This document shows, piece after piece, positions 9,289 through 17,023 of a DNA stretch of 64,000 nucleotides. The first letter of the stretch is position 1, and each line of letters begins with the position of its first letter. This DNA comes from Longispora fulva (lineage in GTDB: Bacteria; Actinomycetota; Actinomycetes; Mycobacteriales; Micromonosporaceae). The position numbers and the translations under genes were made by a program. Location of the stretch: contig NZ_JADOUF010000001.1 in NCBI RefSeq assembly GCF_015751905.1, positions 3,410,001-3,474,000 of the forward strand. Reading direction: 5' to 3'. A model generated the notes under the pieces. It was not told the DNA's origin, searched no databases, and was given only the letters and a program-made list of their open reading frames with translations.

Positions 9289-10827
9289 CTACGACGATGC
9301 GGCCGTCAGCACCTTCTCGGGCGCGGGGACACCGGCCGGGCGCTGCCGGAGCCAGACGTAGGCCGCCACCGCCCCGACCAGCGCGATCGCCGCGCACACC
9401 CGGGCACCGTTGTCCATCGCCGCCGTGAACGCGTGGTCGGCGGCGGTGAGCAGTTCGGCGGACCGCCCCGGGGGCAGGTGCCCTGCGACGATGTGCGCCG
9501 AGGTCAGGTCGTCGGCGGCGCGGGCCGGGGCCCCGGGCAGATCCGAGGCGAGTCCGGACCGGTATCCGGCGGAGACGACGCTGCCGACGACGGCGATGCC
9601 CAGTACCCCGCCGAGTTCGCGGACCACGCTGTTGATGGCGCTGGCCGAAGGCGCCTTCTCCCTGGGCAGGGCCGCGACGGTCGACTCGCTGGCCGGCGCC
9701 ATGATCAGGCCCATGCCCGCGCCGGTCAGCCCCATGGTCACGGCGAGCAGGGCGAACGGGGTGTCCACCGTGGTCAGCGACAGGCCGCCGAGGCCGAGGG
9801 CCATCACCGCCAGGCCGGCCGTGATCGTGTACCGGGTGCCGAACCGCGCCACGACCAGGTTGCTGGTCCCCGCCGTCGCCGCCATCGCCACCGCGAACGG
9901 CAGCGCGCCGAGCCCTGCCTGCAACGGGCTGTAGCCGTGCACCAGTTGGAGGTACTGGGTGTAGACGAACAGGGCGCCGAACAGGGCGAAGAACGTGACG
10001 GCGAGTACCAGGCTGGCGGTGCTGAACGCGCGGTGCGCGAACATGCGGATGTCGACCATCGGCTGGCTCGCGAACAGTTCCCAGACCGTGAACGCCGCGA
10101 GCAGGACCGCGGCCAGCGCGGCCTCGCCGAGGGTGGGCGCCGACAGCCAGCCGCGTTCGGGGCCGTGCACGATCGCGTCCACGAGCGCCCCGAGGCCGGC
10201 GACGGACAGCAACAGGCCCGGCACGTCGAACCGGCCACCGCGACGCCCCGGCAGGGCGGGGACCAGGGCCAGGGCGCCGAGGAGCGCGACCCCGACGAGG
10301 GGCACGTTCACCCAGAACACGCTGCCCCAGGCGAAGTGGTCGAGGAGCAGCCCGCCGAGGACGGGGCCGACGACGATGCCGATCCCGGCCGTCGCCGACC
10401 ACACCGCGATGGCCTTCGGGCGCTCGCGGGGACCGAACAGCGCCACGATCATGGACAGCGTCGCCGGCATGACGAAGGCGGCGCCGAAGCCCATCAGCGC
10501 GCGGTACCCGATGAGTTGGGTCGTGGTCGTCGCGGTCGCCGCGGCGACGGACCCGGCGGCGAAGACCACCAGGCCCGCGACGAGCGCGCGGCGGGGACCG
10601 AACCGGGCGCCCAGGCCGCCGGCGACGATCAGCATCGACGCGAACACCAGGGTGTACGCGTTGTTGATCCACTGCAGGTCGGCAGTGGAGGCCCGCAGCG
10701 CCCGGGCAAGGGCCGGCAGCGCCGTGTTGAGCACGGTGTTGTCGATGGTCGTGACGATGAGGGAGGTGCAGAGTACGGCCAGCGCTGGCCAGCGGCGGGG
10801 GTGTCCCGCTTCCTCGTGGGCGTGCAC
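9289..10827 (-). CDS. MFS transporter, DHA2 (EmrB/QacA-type) drug exporter
   Basis: 512-residue multi-pass protein, the usual length for 14-helix DHA2 proton-driven drug exporters. Family marks visible: TTIDNTVLNTALPALARAL in helix 1 (motif D1 type), GARFGPRRAL after helix 2 (motif A), YRALMGFGAAFVMPATLSM, and GPVLGGLLL (motif C, antiporter). GTG 10827 is preceded by AGGAG at a seven-base distance. It is divergent from a TetR regulator with only 81 bases between the starts, the standard layout of a repressor-controlled efflux pump. Substrate is unknown; self-resistance for the nearby peptide is possible but not shown. Confidence 0.92.
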   Translation of the reverse strand: MHAHEEAGHPRRWPALAVLCTSLIVTTIDNTVLNTALPALARALRASTADLQWINNAYTLVFASMLIVAGGLGARFGPRRALVAGLVVFAAGSVAAATATTTTQLIGYRALMGFGAAFVMPATLSMIVALFGPRERPKAIAVWSATAGIGIVVGPVLGGLLLDHFAWGSVFWVNVPLVGVALLGALALVPALPGRRGGRFDVPGLLLSVAGLGALVDAIVHGPERGWLSAPTLGEAALAAVLLAAFTVWELFASQPMVDIRMFAHRAFSTASLVLAVTFFALFGALFVYTQYLQLVHGYSPLQAGLGALPFAVAMAATAGTSNLVVARFGTRYTITAGLAVMALGLGGLSLTTVDTPFALLAVTMGLTGAGMGLIMAPASESTVAALPREKAPSASAINSVVRELGGVLGIAVVGSVVSAGYRSGLASDLPGAPARAADDLTSAHIVAGHLPPGRSAELLTAADHAFTAAMDNGARVCAAIALVGAVAAYVWLRQRPAGVPAPEKVLTAASS

Positions 10828-10848
10828 GCCAATCTCCTAACGTTCGTA

Positions 10849-10907
10849 ACTTTACAACTGTTAACCGATGCGGGGGACGCTAGCATCTCGCCTAACACGT
10901 GTAAAGT
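10849..10907. promoter_or_regulatory. Divergent MFS/TetR promoter region with inverted operator halves
   Basis: The 81-base divergent spacer contains ACTTTACA (10849-10856) and its exact reverse complement TGTAAAGT (10900-10907), plus the 8-base palindrome ACACGTGT (10895-10902) abutting the second copy. The second copy touches the regulator start codon (10909) and the first is close to the exporter start. This is a natural binding arrangement for the adjacent TetR protein. Binding is inferred. Confidence 0.6.
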
Positions 10908-10908
10908 C

Positions 10909-11688
10909 ATGGCGGTGAAGACCGAAGAGGCGCGGGGACGCAACCGCAACCGGCGCGGCGAGGGCGACCTGCTCCGGGGCGAGATCCTGCGCGGCGCCAC
11001 GGCGATCATCGTGCGGACCGGTTCCGACGAGGCGGTGACCCTGCGCTCGGTGGCCCGCGAGGTGGGCATCTCCGCCCCGTCGATCTACGCGCACTTCCCC
11101 GACCGGGACGCGATCGTCGCCGCGGTGGTCGAGGAGGCGTTCGCGCAGCTCGGCGAGACGGTGCGCACGGCGGCGGACGAGTACGCCGACCCGGTGGCCA
11201 GCCTGGTCGCCGGGTGCGCGGCGTATGTCGGATTCGGAACCCGGGAGGCTGCCCGCTACCAGGTGCTGTTCGGCTGGGCCCGACCGAAGGCCGAGTCCGC
11301 CTCCGAGCCGGCCCCCGAAGCCGGTGACGACGGCGGACCTGTCGGGAAAGACGGCGTCGCGCCAGGCTCGGAAGACGGTGACGGCCTGGCGCCAGGCTCC
11401 GGCGACGGAGACGCGGACGCCGCGGGGGAACCCGACGCGCCGGCCGACCGCGTCGTGACCGACCTCGGCGGCTTCGAGCGCCTCGTCGACAATCTGAACC
11501 GGTGCGTCGCCGCCGGCCGTTCGGCGAGCACCGACCCGTTCGCGGACGCCGTCGCGATCTGGACCGCGCTGCACGGCCAGGTCGTGCTGCGCGCCCATCT
11601 GCCACACTTTCCCTGGCCGCCGACCGACGGGGTCGAGCAGGTGGTGCTCCGCCTGGCCCGGATCACCGACCCACCGACCGGCCCCTGA
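10909..11688 (+). CDS. TetR-family repressor with an acidic low-complexity insert
   Basis: 259 residues. The N-terminal HTH is clear: LRSVAREVGISAPSIYAHFPDRDAIVAAVVEEAF. The ligand-binding part is TetR_C_33-like (GYVGFGTREAARYQVLFGWA...), continuing to the C terminus with LHGQVVLRAHLPHFPWP. Between them, about residues 127-182, sits a Gly/Asp/Glu/Pro-rich stretch without hydrophobic core, encoded by imperfect 30-base tandem repeats, so the protein is about 50 residues longer than relatives should be. ATG 10909 starts immediately after an operator half-site. Probably represses the divergent exporter and itself. Confidence 0.88.
   Translation: MAVKTEEARGRNRNRRGEGDLLRGEILRGATAIIVRTGSDEAVTLRSVAREVGISAPSIYAHFPDRDAIVAAVVEEAFAQLGETVRTAADEYADPVASLVAGCAAYVGFGTREAARYQVLFGWARPKAESASEPAPEAGDDGGPVGKDGVAPGSEDGDGLAPGSGDGDADAAGEPDAPADRVVTDLGGFERLVDNLNRCVAAGRSASTDPFADAVAIWTALHGQVVLRAHLPHFPWPPTDGVEQVVLRLARITDPPTGP
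11361..11420 (+). repeat. Imperfect 30-base tandem repeat inside the TetR gene
   Basis: Two adjacent 30-base units begin GCCAGGCTCG (11361) and GCCAGGCTCC (11391) and encode the related peptides PGSEDGDGLA and PGSGDGDADA. A more diverged unit may precede them. The repeat lies in the acidic linker and keeps the frame. Confidence 0.6.
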
Positions 11689-11751
11689 CGTCCCGCCGGT
11701 CGCCGGGTCCGCGGCGTCGCGGACCGGCCGCGCGCCCCGGCCCCGTTCCCG

Positions 11752-12099
11752 CTACTCCTCGCCGGAGAACCGCTCCCACGCCGACTGCCGACTGATCCCC
11801 AACGCCTCCCCGATCCGCGCCCAGGTCACCGACCGCCCCCGCAGCCGCCGGACCCGGTCGTGCACCGCGACGTCGACCTGGCCGCGGGACGCCTCGATCC
11901 GCGCCACGTCGGCCAGCAGCTCCTCGTCGTTCTTCCCGTCCAACGGCGGGAACGACGGCGTCGGCCTACCGGCCAGCACCAGGGCGCACAGGTCGACGCA
12001 CTCGTCACAGATGTAGACCCCGGGGCCCGCAACGATCTGCGCGGTCTCCCCCTCCCGTTTCCCACAGAACGAACACCGCACCGCATCGGTGGACACCAT
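11752..12099 (-). CDS. ClpX-type zinc finger protein with C-terminal HTH
   Basis: 115 residues. The N-terminal part has the four-cysteine ClpX zinc finger (CSFCGK...[12 protein letters not shown], residues 9-38), which in ClpX mediates dimerisation and substrate/adaptor contact. No AAA+ domain follows. The C-terminal part [20 protein letters not shown] is a helix-turn-helix closely resembling the one in the Clp-N/HTH protein at 45111-45848. ATG 12099 has GGGAGA upstream; a longer start would run into the operator repeats. Likely a DNA-binding regulator rather than a protease subunit; targets unknown. The palindromic repeats just upstream suggest autoregulation. Confidence 0.75.
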   Translation of the reverse strand: MVSTDAVRCSFCGKREGETAQIVAGPGVYICDECVDLCALVLAGRPTPSFPPLDGKNDEELLADVARIEASRGQVDVAVHDRVRRLRGRSVTWARIGEALGISRQSAWERFSGEE

Positions 12100-12129
12100 C
12101 GCACTCTCCCGTCGCCCCGTCAGGACTAC

Positions 12130-12162
12130 CCTGACATCTGTCAGGTTAACCCTGACAGTCAA
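12130..12162 (-). promoter_or_regulatory. Palindromic operator upstream of the zinc finger-HTH gene
   Basis: CCTGACA (12130-12136) and TGTCAGG (12139-12145) form a palindrome with a two-base centre. A third copy, CCTGACAG, lies at 12151-12158, 21 bases from the first (two helical turns). A TTGACT -35-like box (12162-12157, minus strand) overlaps the third copy. Likely bound by the adjacent HTH protein. Confidence 0.6.
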
Positions 12163-12351
12163 ACCCATCAAGAGCCTTGTGCGATTACGGAGGTCCCCGA
12201 CCCAGTTTCCCTCGGCAACACCGCCGCACCCGACCGGCGCGTCCGCGCTCCGCGGCCCAGGATCCGCCTCAGTCCACAGTCGCGTCAGGTGCCGATGACC
12301 ACGCCAACCCGGACACCCGCAGGCGCCCGCAGCTCAACGACGGGCCGCGCG

Positions 12352-12990
12352 TCAGCAGCCGGTCACGCGCACGCAGCACGTGTCCGGACCGCGGTCGAGT
12401 CGCGCCTCGCGCCCGGTCTCGCCCAGTCCGTCGAGCATCCCGGCCACGAAGCACAGGTTGATCCCGCACACCAGGTCGGTCTCGCGCACCGCGAGCCGGT
12501 GAAAGGGACAGTTGCGCAGCACGATCCCCCCGGCGTCCTCCGCCGGCTCGAACCCGAGCCCGGCCAGCACCGCGACGACCGGCGTGGGCCGTGCCGCCTC
12601 CCCGACCCCCGCGCCGTGCCGGTGCGCGATCCGCCGGGCGGCGTCCGCCGCATCGTGGGGTTGCCGGGCGACGGCCTCGGCCAGGATGTCGCCGAGGAGT
12701 TCGTACCGGCGCTCGGGGATCGTCAGGCTGACCTCGACACCGGACGGCTCGTAGACCTTCGGGGCCCGACCCCGGGCGCGCGGCCTGTCCAGCGGTGCCT
12801 CGTGCCGGGCGGCGAGCAGGCCGGCGTCGACGAGTTTGTCGAGATGAAACGCCGCGAGGCTCCGGGACACCCCGACGGCCGAGGCCGCGTCCTCCCTGTT
12901 CACGGGCACCCGGACGGCGCGGACGTGGTCGTAGAGCGCGCGGCGAACCGGGTCGACGAGGACGGCGGTGGCCTCCCAGGCTGTGATCAC
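12352..12990 (-). CDS. Winged-helix regulator with C-terminal cysteines (SufR/COG2345-like)
   Basis: 212 residues. N-terminal winged helix (PVRRALYDHV...NREDAASAVGVSRSLAAFHLDKLVDAGLL). The C-terminal part matches the pattern of COG2345 regulators: GIVLRNCPFHRLAVRETDLVC, then C four residues on, and CC...C at the end. In SufR-type relatives such cysteines hold a redox-sensitive Fe-S cluster; spacing C-X13-C-X4-C is visible here, but cluster binding is an inference. GTG 12990 has no ribosome site. TATTCT lies six bases upstream, so the mRNA is probably leaderless. It is divergent from a membrane protein/FAD-Rieske gene set whose promoter carries the same box, suggesting direct control of both. 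Confidence 0.82.
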   Translation of the reverse strand: MITAWEATAVLVDPVRRALYDHVRAVRVPVNREDAASAVGVSRSLAAFHLDKLVDAGLLAARHEAPLDRPRARGRAPKVYEPSGVEVSLTIPERRYELLGDILAEAVARQPHDAADAARRIAHRHGAGVGEAARPTPVVAVLAGLGFEPAEDAGGIVLRNCPFHRLAVRETDLVCGINLCFVAGMLDGLGETGREARLDRGPDTCCVRVTGC

Positions 12991-12996
12991 GGTACG

Positions 12997-13080
12997 AGAA
13001 TAACGCTAACCGTGGCTATTGAAAATCCCGGGGCGCGGGGTCATGATGGCGATATAACCAACTCCGGTTAGCGATATTCT
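12997..13080. promoter_or_regulatory. Mirror-image leaderless promoters with fused operator boxes
   Basis: The sequence CGGTTAGCGTTATTCT occurs on the minus strand (13012-12997), and CGGTTAGCGATATTCT on the plus strand (13065-13080): 15 of 16 bases identical, facing outward. In each case the terminal TATTCT (a TANNNT -10 box) is followed by exactly six bases and then a GTG start (12990 minus, 13087 plus). The common GGTTAGCG is therefore a likely operator adjoining both -10 boxes. Confidence 0.75.
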
Positions 13081-13086
13081 GGAGAG

Positions 13087-13602
13087 GTGTCGATGGACGG
13101 CATGCGCCAGGCCAAACACCCGGTCACGAGACTCGCCGGGCCCTACGGCCATCCGTTCCACCCGATCCTGGTGACCGTGCCGATCGGGGCATGGGTGGCC
13201 AGCCTCGTCTTCGACGTCGGCTCGCGCCTGGTGTCCGCCGACGCCGCGGCACTGTCGACGGGTTCGCGCTGGCTGATCGCGATCGGCGTCCTCGGGGCGG
13301 TCGCCGCGGCCATGGTCGGATTCCTCGACCTCTTCGCGATCCCGACCGGTACCCGGGTGTTCGGCACCGCCCTGGTGCACATGGGACTGAACCTGACGAT
13401 CACGGTGGCGTACCTGATCAGCTTCCTGCTCCGCGACGCCGGCCGCGCCGTGCCCACCGGGCTGATCGTGCTGTCGGCCGCCTGCCTCGCCGGGCTCGGG
13501 GTCTCCGGCCTGCTCGGCGGCAGGCTCGCCTTCCACTACGGGGTCCGGGTCGCCGACGAGGACACCCAGGCCACCGGCTTCCACCCTCGAAAGAAGGACT
13601 GA
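13087..13602 (+). CDS. DUF2231 family membrane protein
   Basis: 171 residues with four predicted membrane segments. The start of the domain is recognisable as HPVTRLAGPYGHPFHPILVTVPIGAWVASLVFD, including the conserved H-P-x-H-P-type motif, then GFLDLFAIP. Function of the family is unknown; members often accompany heme or Rieske redox proteins. Two starts are possible: GTG 13087, which is six bases after TATTCT and so fits a leaderless mRNA, and ATG 13093 with GGAGAGG five bases before it. First gene of a tight plus-strand group (13087-15522). Confidence 0.8.
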   Translation: MSMDGMRQAKHPVTRLAGPYGHPFHPILVTVPIGAWVASLVFDVGSRLVSADAAALSTGSRWLIAIGVLGAVAAAMVGFLDLFAIPTGTRVFGTALVHMGLNLTITVAYLISFLLRDAGRAVPTGLIVLSAACLAGLGVSGLLGGRLAFHYGVRVADEDTQATGFHPRKKD

Positions 13603-13604
13603 CC

Positions 13605-14003
13605 ATGGCCGTCGCAGCACTCATCACCTGGCTCGTCACGGCAGTCCTCGGCGTCAGCATGCTCGGCATGTGGCTGGCCGGGGGCGGCGTCCGCGCGGCG
13701 GGCGGCACCCCGACCCGCCTCGTCCCACCGCTGATCTTCGGCCACTTCCTGCTCGCCGCGTCCGGACTGGTGGTGTGGATCATCTACCTGATCGTCGACA
13801 AGGACGCCCTGACCTGGGTGGCGTTCGGGCTGCTCGTCCTCGTCGCGACCCTCGGCGACGTGATGTTCCTGCGCTGGCGGCGCAGCCGGGCCCAATCGAC
13901 CCCGGAGGCACGCTTCCCGGTCGCCCTGGTCTACGGCCACGGGCTGTTCGCCGTCACGACGGTCGTGCTGGTGCTGCTGACGGCCCTGGGCGTCGGCGAA
14001 TGA
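13605..14003 (+). CDS. Small four-helix membrane protein, unknown function
   Basis: 132 residues, almost entirely hydrophobic segments (about residues 4-24, 41-64, 69-90, 110-130) with short polar loops such as LRWRRSRAQSTPEARFP. The stop of the previous gene is two bases upstream and AAGGA lies eight bases before the ATG, so it is cotranscribed with the DUF2231 protein. I do not recognise a functional domain. It may be a membrane partner of the FAD-Rieske enzyme that follows; that is inference from gene order only. Confidence 0.75.
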   Translation: MAVAALITWLVTAVLGVSMLGMWLAGGGVRAAGGTPTRLVPPLIFGHFLLAASGLVVWIIYLIVDKDALTWVAFGLLVLVATLGDVMFLRWRRSRAQSTPEARFPVALVYGHGLFAVTTVVLVLLTALGVGE

Positions 14004-14013
14004 GGTGAGGGCG

Positions 14014-15522
14014 ATGGCGCGACGGCTCGAAGGCGAACCGGTCTCCCTCTGGGTGGCCACCGCCGGCGGCACGGACTATCCGCCGCTGGTCGGCGAGGTC
14101 GAGGTCGACGTCGCCGTCATCGGCGGCGGGATCGCCGGCCTGACCACCGCGCTGGCCCTCAAACGCACCGGCCGCACCGTCGCGGTCCTGGAGGCCGCCC
14201 GGGTCGGCACCGGCGTCACCGGACACACCACCGGCAAGGTCACCGCCCTGCACCGGCTCGTCTACACCGAACTGCGCGCCAGCCACAACGAGAACACCGC
14301 CCGGGTGTACGCGGCGGCCAACCAGTCCGCCGTCGGACACGTCGCCCAGGTGGTGGCCGACGAGGGCATCGACTGTGACCTGCGCCGGGTGGCCAACTAC
14401 ACCTACGCGGAGTCCAAGGACGCCGTCACGGCCGTGCGCGCGGAGGCGGAGCTGGCCGCCCGGCTCGGACTGCCGGCGGAGTTCACCACCGACGTGCCGC
14501 TCCCGTTCGCCGTCCGGGGCGCGGTGCGGTGCGCCGACCAGGCCCAGCTGCACGCGGTGAGGTACCTGCAGGGGCTCGCCCACGCGGTGCACGGCGACGG
14601 CAGCGCGGTGTACGAGGAGACCGTGGCGGACAAGCCGCACGACGGTACCCCCTGCGTGGTCGCGGCCGGGCGGGGCACGGTCCGGTGCCGCGCGGTCGTC
14701 GTGGCCACCAACCTGCCCTACGGCGGGCAGGGGCTGTTCGAGACCCGCTGCCACCCGCACCGCTCCTACCTGGTCGCCGGCCGGGTCGACGGACCGCCGC
14801 TGGACGGAACGTTCATCAGCGCCGACGAGCCGATGCGCTCGATCCTGTCCGCCGTGGTCGACGGCGCGACGTGGCTGCTCGCCGGCGGGGAGGGCCACCG
14901 GGTGTCGCGGGGCGGGGACGCCGCCGAACGGTACGGCCACCTGGCGGCCTTCGCGCACGACCGGCTGGGCGTGCCGACGATCGGCCACCGGTGGTCGACC
15001 CAGGACGGCATCCCGCTCGACGGCCTGCCCTACGTCGGCCTGATGAGCCCGACGGCACACCACGTGTACGTCATCACCGGGCTGCGCAAGTGGGGGCTGA
15101 CCAACGGCACGGCGGCAGCCCTGATCGTCACTGATGCCGTCAACGGCCGGGACAACCCGTGGGCGAAGGTGTTCAACAGCAACCGGATCACCCCGGTGGC
15201 CAGCGCCGCGCGGTTCGTGACGGAGAACGTCCGCACCGCCGTCGCGACGCTGGGCAGCAGGTTCCGCGGCCATGCCGGCACCGGCGCGCCCGCGCCGGGC
15301 GAGGGGGCCGTGACCGAGGTGGACGGGGAGAAGGTCGCGGTCTACACCGACGAGGAGGGCCGGCGGCACGCCCTGTCGGCGGTCTGCACCCACCTCGGGT
15401 GCACGGTCGAGTTCAACGCCGCCGACACCACCTGGGACTGCCCGTGCCACGGTTCCCGGTTCGGCACCGACGGGCACGTACTGCAGGGTCCGGCCACCCG
15501 GAGCCTGCCCGCGCGTGAGTAA
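14014..15522 (+). CDS. FAD-dependent oxidoreductase with C-terminal Rieske [2Fe-2S] domain
   Basis: 502 residues. The DAO-type FAD domain starts with the dinucleotide motif VAVIGGGIAGLTTAL (about residues 35-49) and continues through HRSYLVAG and WLLAGGEGHRV. The C-terminal 95 residues form a Rieske domain with CTHLGC and CPCHGS, giving the C-X-H/C-X2-H ligand set. The combination is that of the putative YhfW-like oxidoreductases; substrate is unknown. The ATG at 14014 has GAGG at a suitable distance (14002-14005), and the gene begins 11 bases after the previous stop. With DUF2231 and the small membrane protein it forms a likely redox operon controlled by the divergent Cys-bearing regulator. 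Confidence 0.9.
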   Translation: MARRLEGEPVSLWVATAGGTDYPPLVGEVEVDVAVIGGGIAGLTTALALKRTGRTVAVLEAARVGTGVTGHTTGKVTALHRLVYTELRASHNENTARVYAAANQSAVGHVAQVVADEGIDCDLRRVANYTYAESKDAVTAVRAEAELAARLGLPAEFTTDVPLPFAVRGAVRCADQAQLHAVRYLQGLAHAVHGDGSAVYEETVADKPHDGTPCVVAAGRGTVRCRAVVVATNLPYGGQGLFETRCHPHRSYLVAGRVDGPPLDGTFISADEPMRSILSAVVDGATWLLAGGEGHRVSRGGDAAERYGHLAAFAHDRLGVPTIGHRWSTQDGIPLDGLPYVGLMSPTAHHVYVITGLRKWGLTNGTAAALIVTDAVNGRDNPWAKVFNSNRITPVASAARFVTENVRTAVATLGSRFRGHAGTGAPAPGEGAVTEVDGEKVAVYTDEEGRRHALSAVCTHLGCTVEFNAADTTWDCPCHGSRFGTDGHVLQGPATRSLPARE

Positions 15523-15551
15523 CGACGGCCGGTACCGGGTAACGGTCGACC

Positions 15552-16418
15552 ATGCGATGGTGGATTCAGCTTCATGGGCACGGTCGGGTCAGGCACCTGG
15601 TCCGGGCGCTCGGCCGCTACAGCGACACCTCGGCCGGCCTGCTCGCCGCCGGAGTCACCTACTACTCCTTCTTCGCGGTACTGGCCCTGACGGTGTTCGG
15701 CCTGGCCATGGCCGGCGTGCTGTTCGGCGACGTGCCGCAGGTCCGCGACGCCGTGCGCGAGTTCGTCGTCGCGAACCTGCCCCGGGTGCAGGTCGACGGA
15801 CTCCTGGCGGCCAGCGGCCGGGTCGGCGCGATCGCGATGGCCGGCTTCGTGCTGGCCGGCCTGTGGTGGGTGGAGAGCACCCGCTCCTCGATCCGTGCGA
15901 TCTGGCGGCTGCCGCGCGACCCCGGCAGCATCCCCGTCCGGTACGCGCTGGACCTGGCCGTCCTCGCCGGCCTCGGAGTACTGCTGGCGGTGTCCCTGGG
16001 CGTGCAGTTCGGCACCAACGCGCTGCTGCGGGCATTGGTCCCGCACGCCGCCGGCTGGGCGTCCGCCGGCCTGGCGGTGATCCTCGGGGTGGCCGTCAAC
16101 GCGGTCCTCGCCGCGGCGCTGCTCGTCGGAGTCCCCCGGCTGCGGATGACCCCTGGCCGGGTGGCCGGGCCCGCGCTGATCGTGGCCGTGGGGCTGGAGG
16201 GCCTCAAGACGGTCGGTCGGCTGTACGTCGGTGCCACCGTGGCGAACCCCGCGTACCAGGTGATGGCCGGGTCGGTGGGGCTGCTGGTGTTCCTGTACCT
16301 GCTCAACCAGCTACTGTTCCTCGCCGCCGCCCTGACCGCGACCAGCGACACCGGCGCCGTGTACGACCTGGGCTGCCGGCGCCGGGCACGCGCCGAGGTC
16401 AGCGCAGCGCGTAGCTGA
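15552..16418 (+). CDS. YihY/BrkB family inner-membrane protein
   Basis: 288 residues with six membrane helices. The family signature GLLAAGVTYYSFFAVLALTVFGLAM is in helix 1, and the middle part (MAGFVLAGLWWVESTRSSIRAIWRLP) and end (VFLYLLNQLLFLAAALTA) follow the YihY pattern. Transport role unproven in the family. It starts 29 bases after the Rieske enzyme gene with only a weak ribosome site, and its last 20 bases overlap the 3-prime end of the convergent reductase gene. Confidence 0.88.
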   Translation: MRWWIQLHGHGRVRHLVRALGRYSDTSAGLLAAGVTYYSFFAVLALTVFGLAMAGVLFGDVPQVRDAVREFVVANLPRVQVDGLLAASGRVGAIAMAGFVLAGLWWVESTRSSIRAIWRLPRDPGSIPVRYALDLAVLAGLGVLLAVSLGVQFGTNALLRALVPHAAGWASAGLAVILGVAVNAVLAAALLVGVPRLRMTPGRVAGPALIVAVGLEGLKTVGRLYVGATVANPAYQVMAGSVGLLVFLYLLNQLLFLAAALTATSDTGAVYDLGCRRRARAEVSAARS

Positions 16419-16962
16419 GCACGACCGTGCCGTCGCCGAGCTGCCGGTTGCCGGTCAGCCGCAGCACGGAGGGCCGGAACGCCGCGGACAACAGCGGCAC
16501 CCCCGTGCCGGACACCACCGGGTAGACCTTCACCACCAGCTCGTCGATCTCCGACAACAGCGCGCCGGCGAGCCCGGAGCCGCCGGCCAGCCAGATCCCC
16601 GCCCCGTCCTCCGCCTTGAGCGCGCGCACCGTGGCCAGCGGATCGGCCGTGAACGTGACGGCCGGGTCGGGACTCTCGGCCTCACTCGACGCCACGTACT
16701 GCCGCAGGTGCCCGTACGGGCTGGTGAAGCCCGCGTCGAGCCCCGGCTGGTACGTGCGCCGGCCCATCACCACGGTGTCGAACCGCGTGCCGGGGGCGTC
16801 CACACCGAGCGCCGAGCGGACATGGGTCGGCAGGGTCTCGGGGTACTCGGTGGACAGGAACCCGACGACCTCTGGACTGACCACATAGTGGTCGACCTGG
16901 TCCTCGGGGCCCGCGATGAAGCCGTCCACGGTGGTCCCGACGAAGTAGGTGAGCTTACGCAT
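16399..16962 (-). CDS. Dihydrofolate reductase-fold (RibD C-terminal) family reductase
   Basis: 187 residues. MRKLTYFVGTTVDGFIAGP is the typical first strand and loop of the RibD_C/YwjB/YyaP group. The NADPH-side motif VVMGRRTYQPGLDAG and IWLAGGSGLAGALL are also present. These small proteins reduce pterin- or flavin-like substrates, but most, as here, have no proven substrate. GAGGACACCGG precedes the ATG. Convergent with, and overlapping by 20 bases, the YihY gene. Confidence 0.85.
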   Translation of the reverse strand: MRKLTYFVGTTVDGFIAGPEDQVDHYVVSPEVVGFLSTEYPETLPTHVRSALGVDAPGTRFDTVVMGRRTYQPGLDAGFTSPYGHLRQYVASSEAESPDPAVTFTADPLATVRALKAEDGAGIWLAGGSGLAGALLSEIDELVVKVYPVVSGTGVPLLSAAFRPSVLRLTGNRQLGDGTVVLSYALR

Positions 16963-17023
16963 CCGGTGTCCTCAGGGTCGTCGTGGCTGGATCCTCCACC
17001 GAAAACAGTACAATGGTGGCGTT

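Noticed and set aside
9118-10908. Upstream extension of the TetR gene to 9118
   Set aside because: It would run antisense through the whole exporter gene; ATG 10909 directly precedes a normal HTH.
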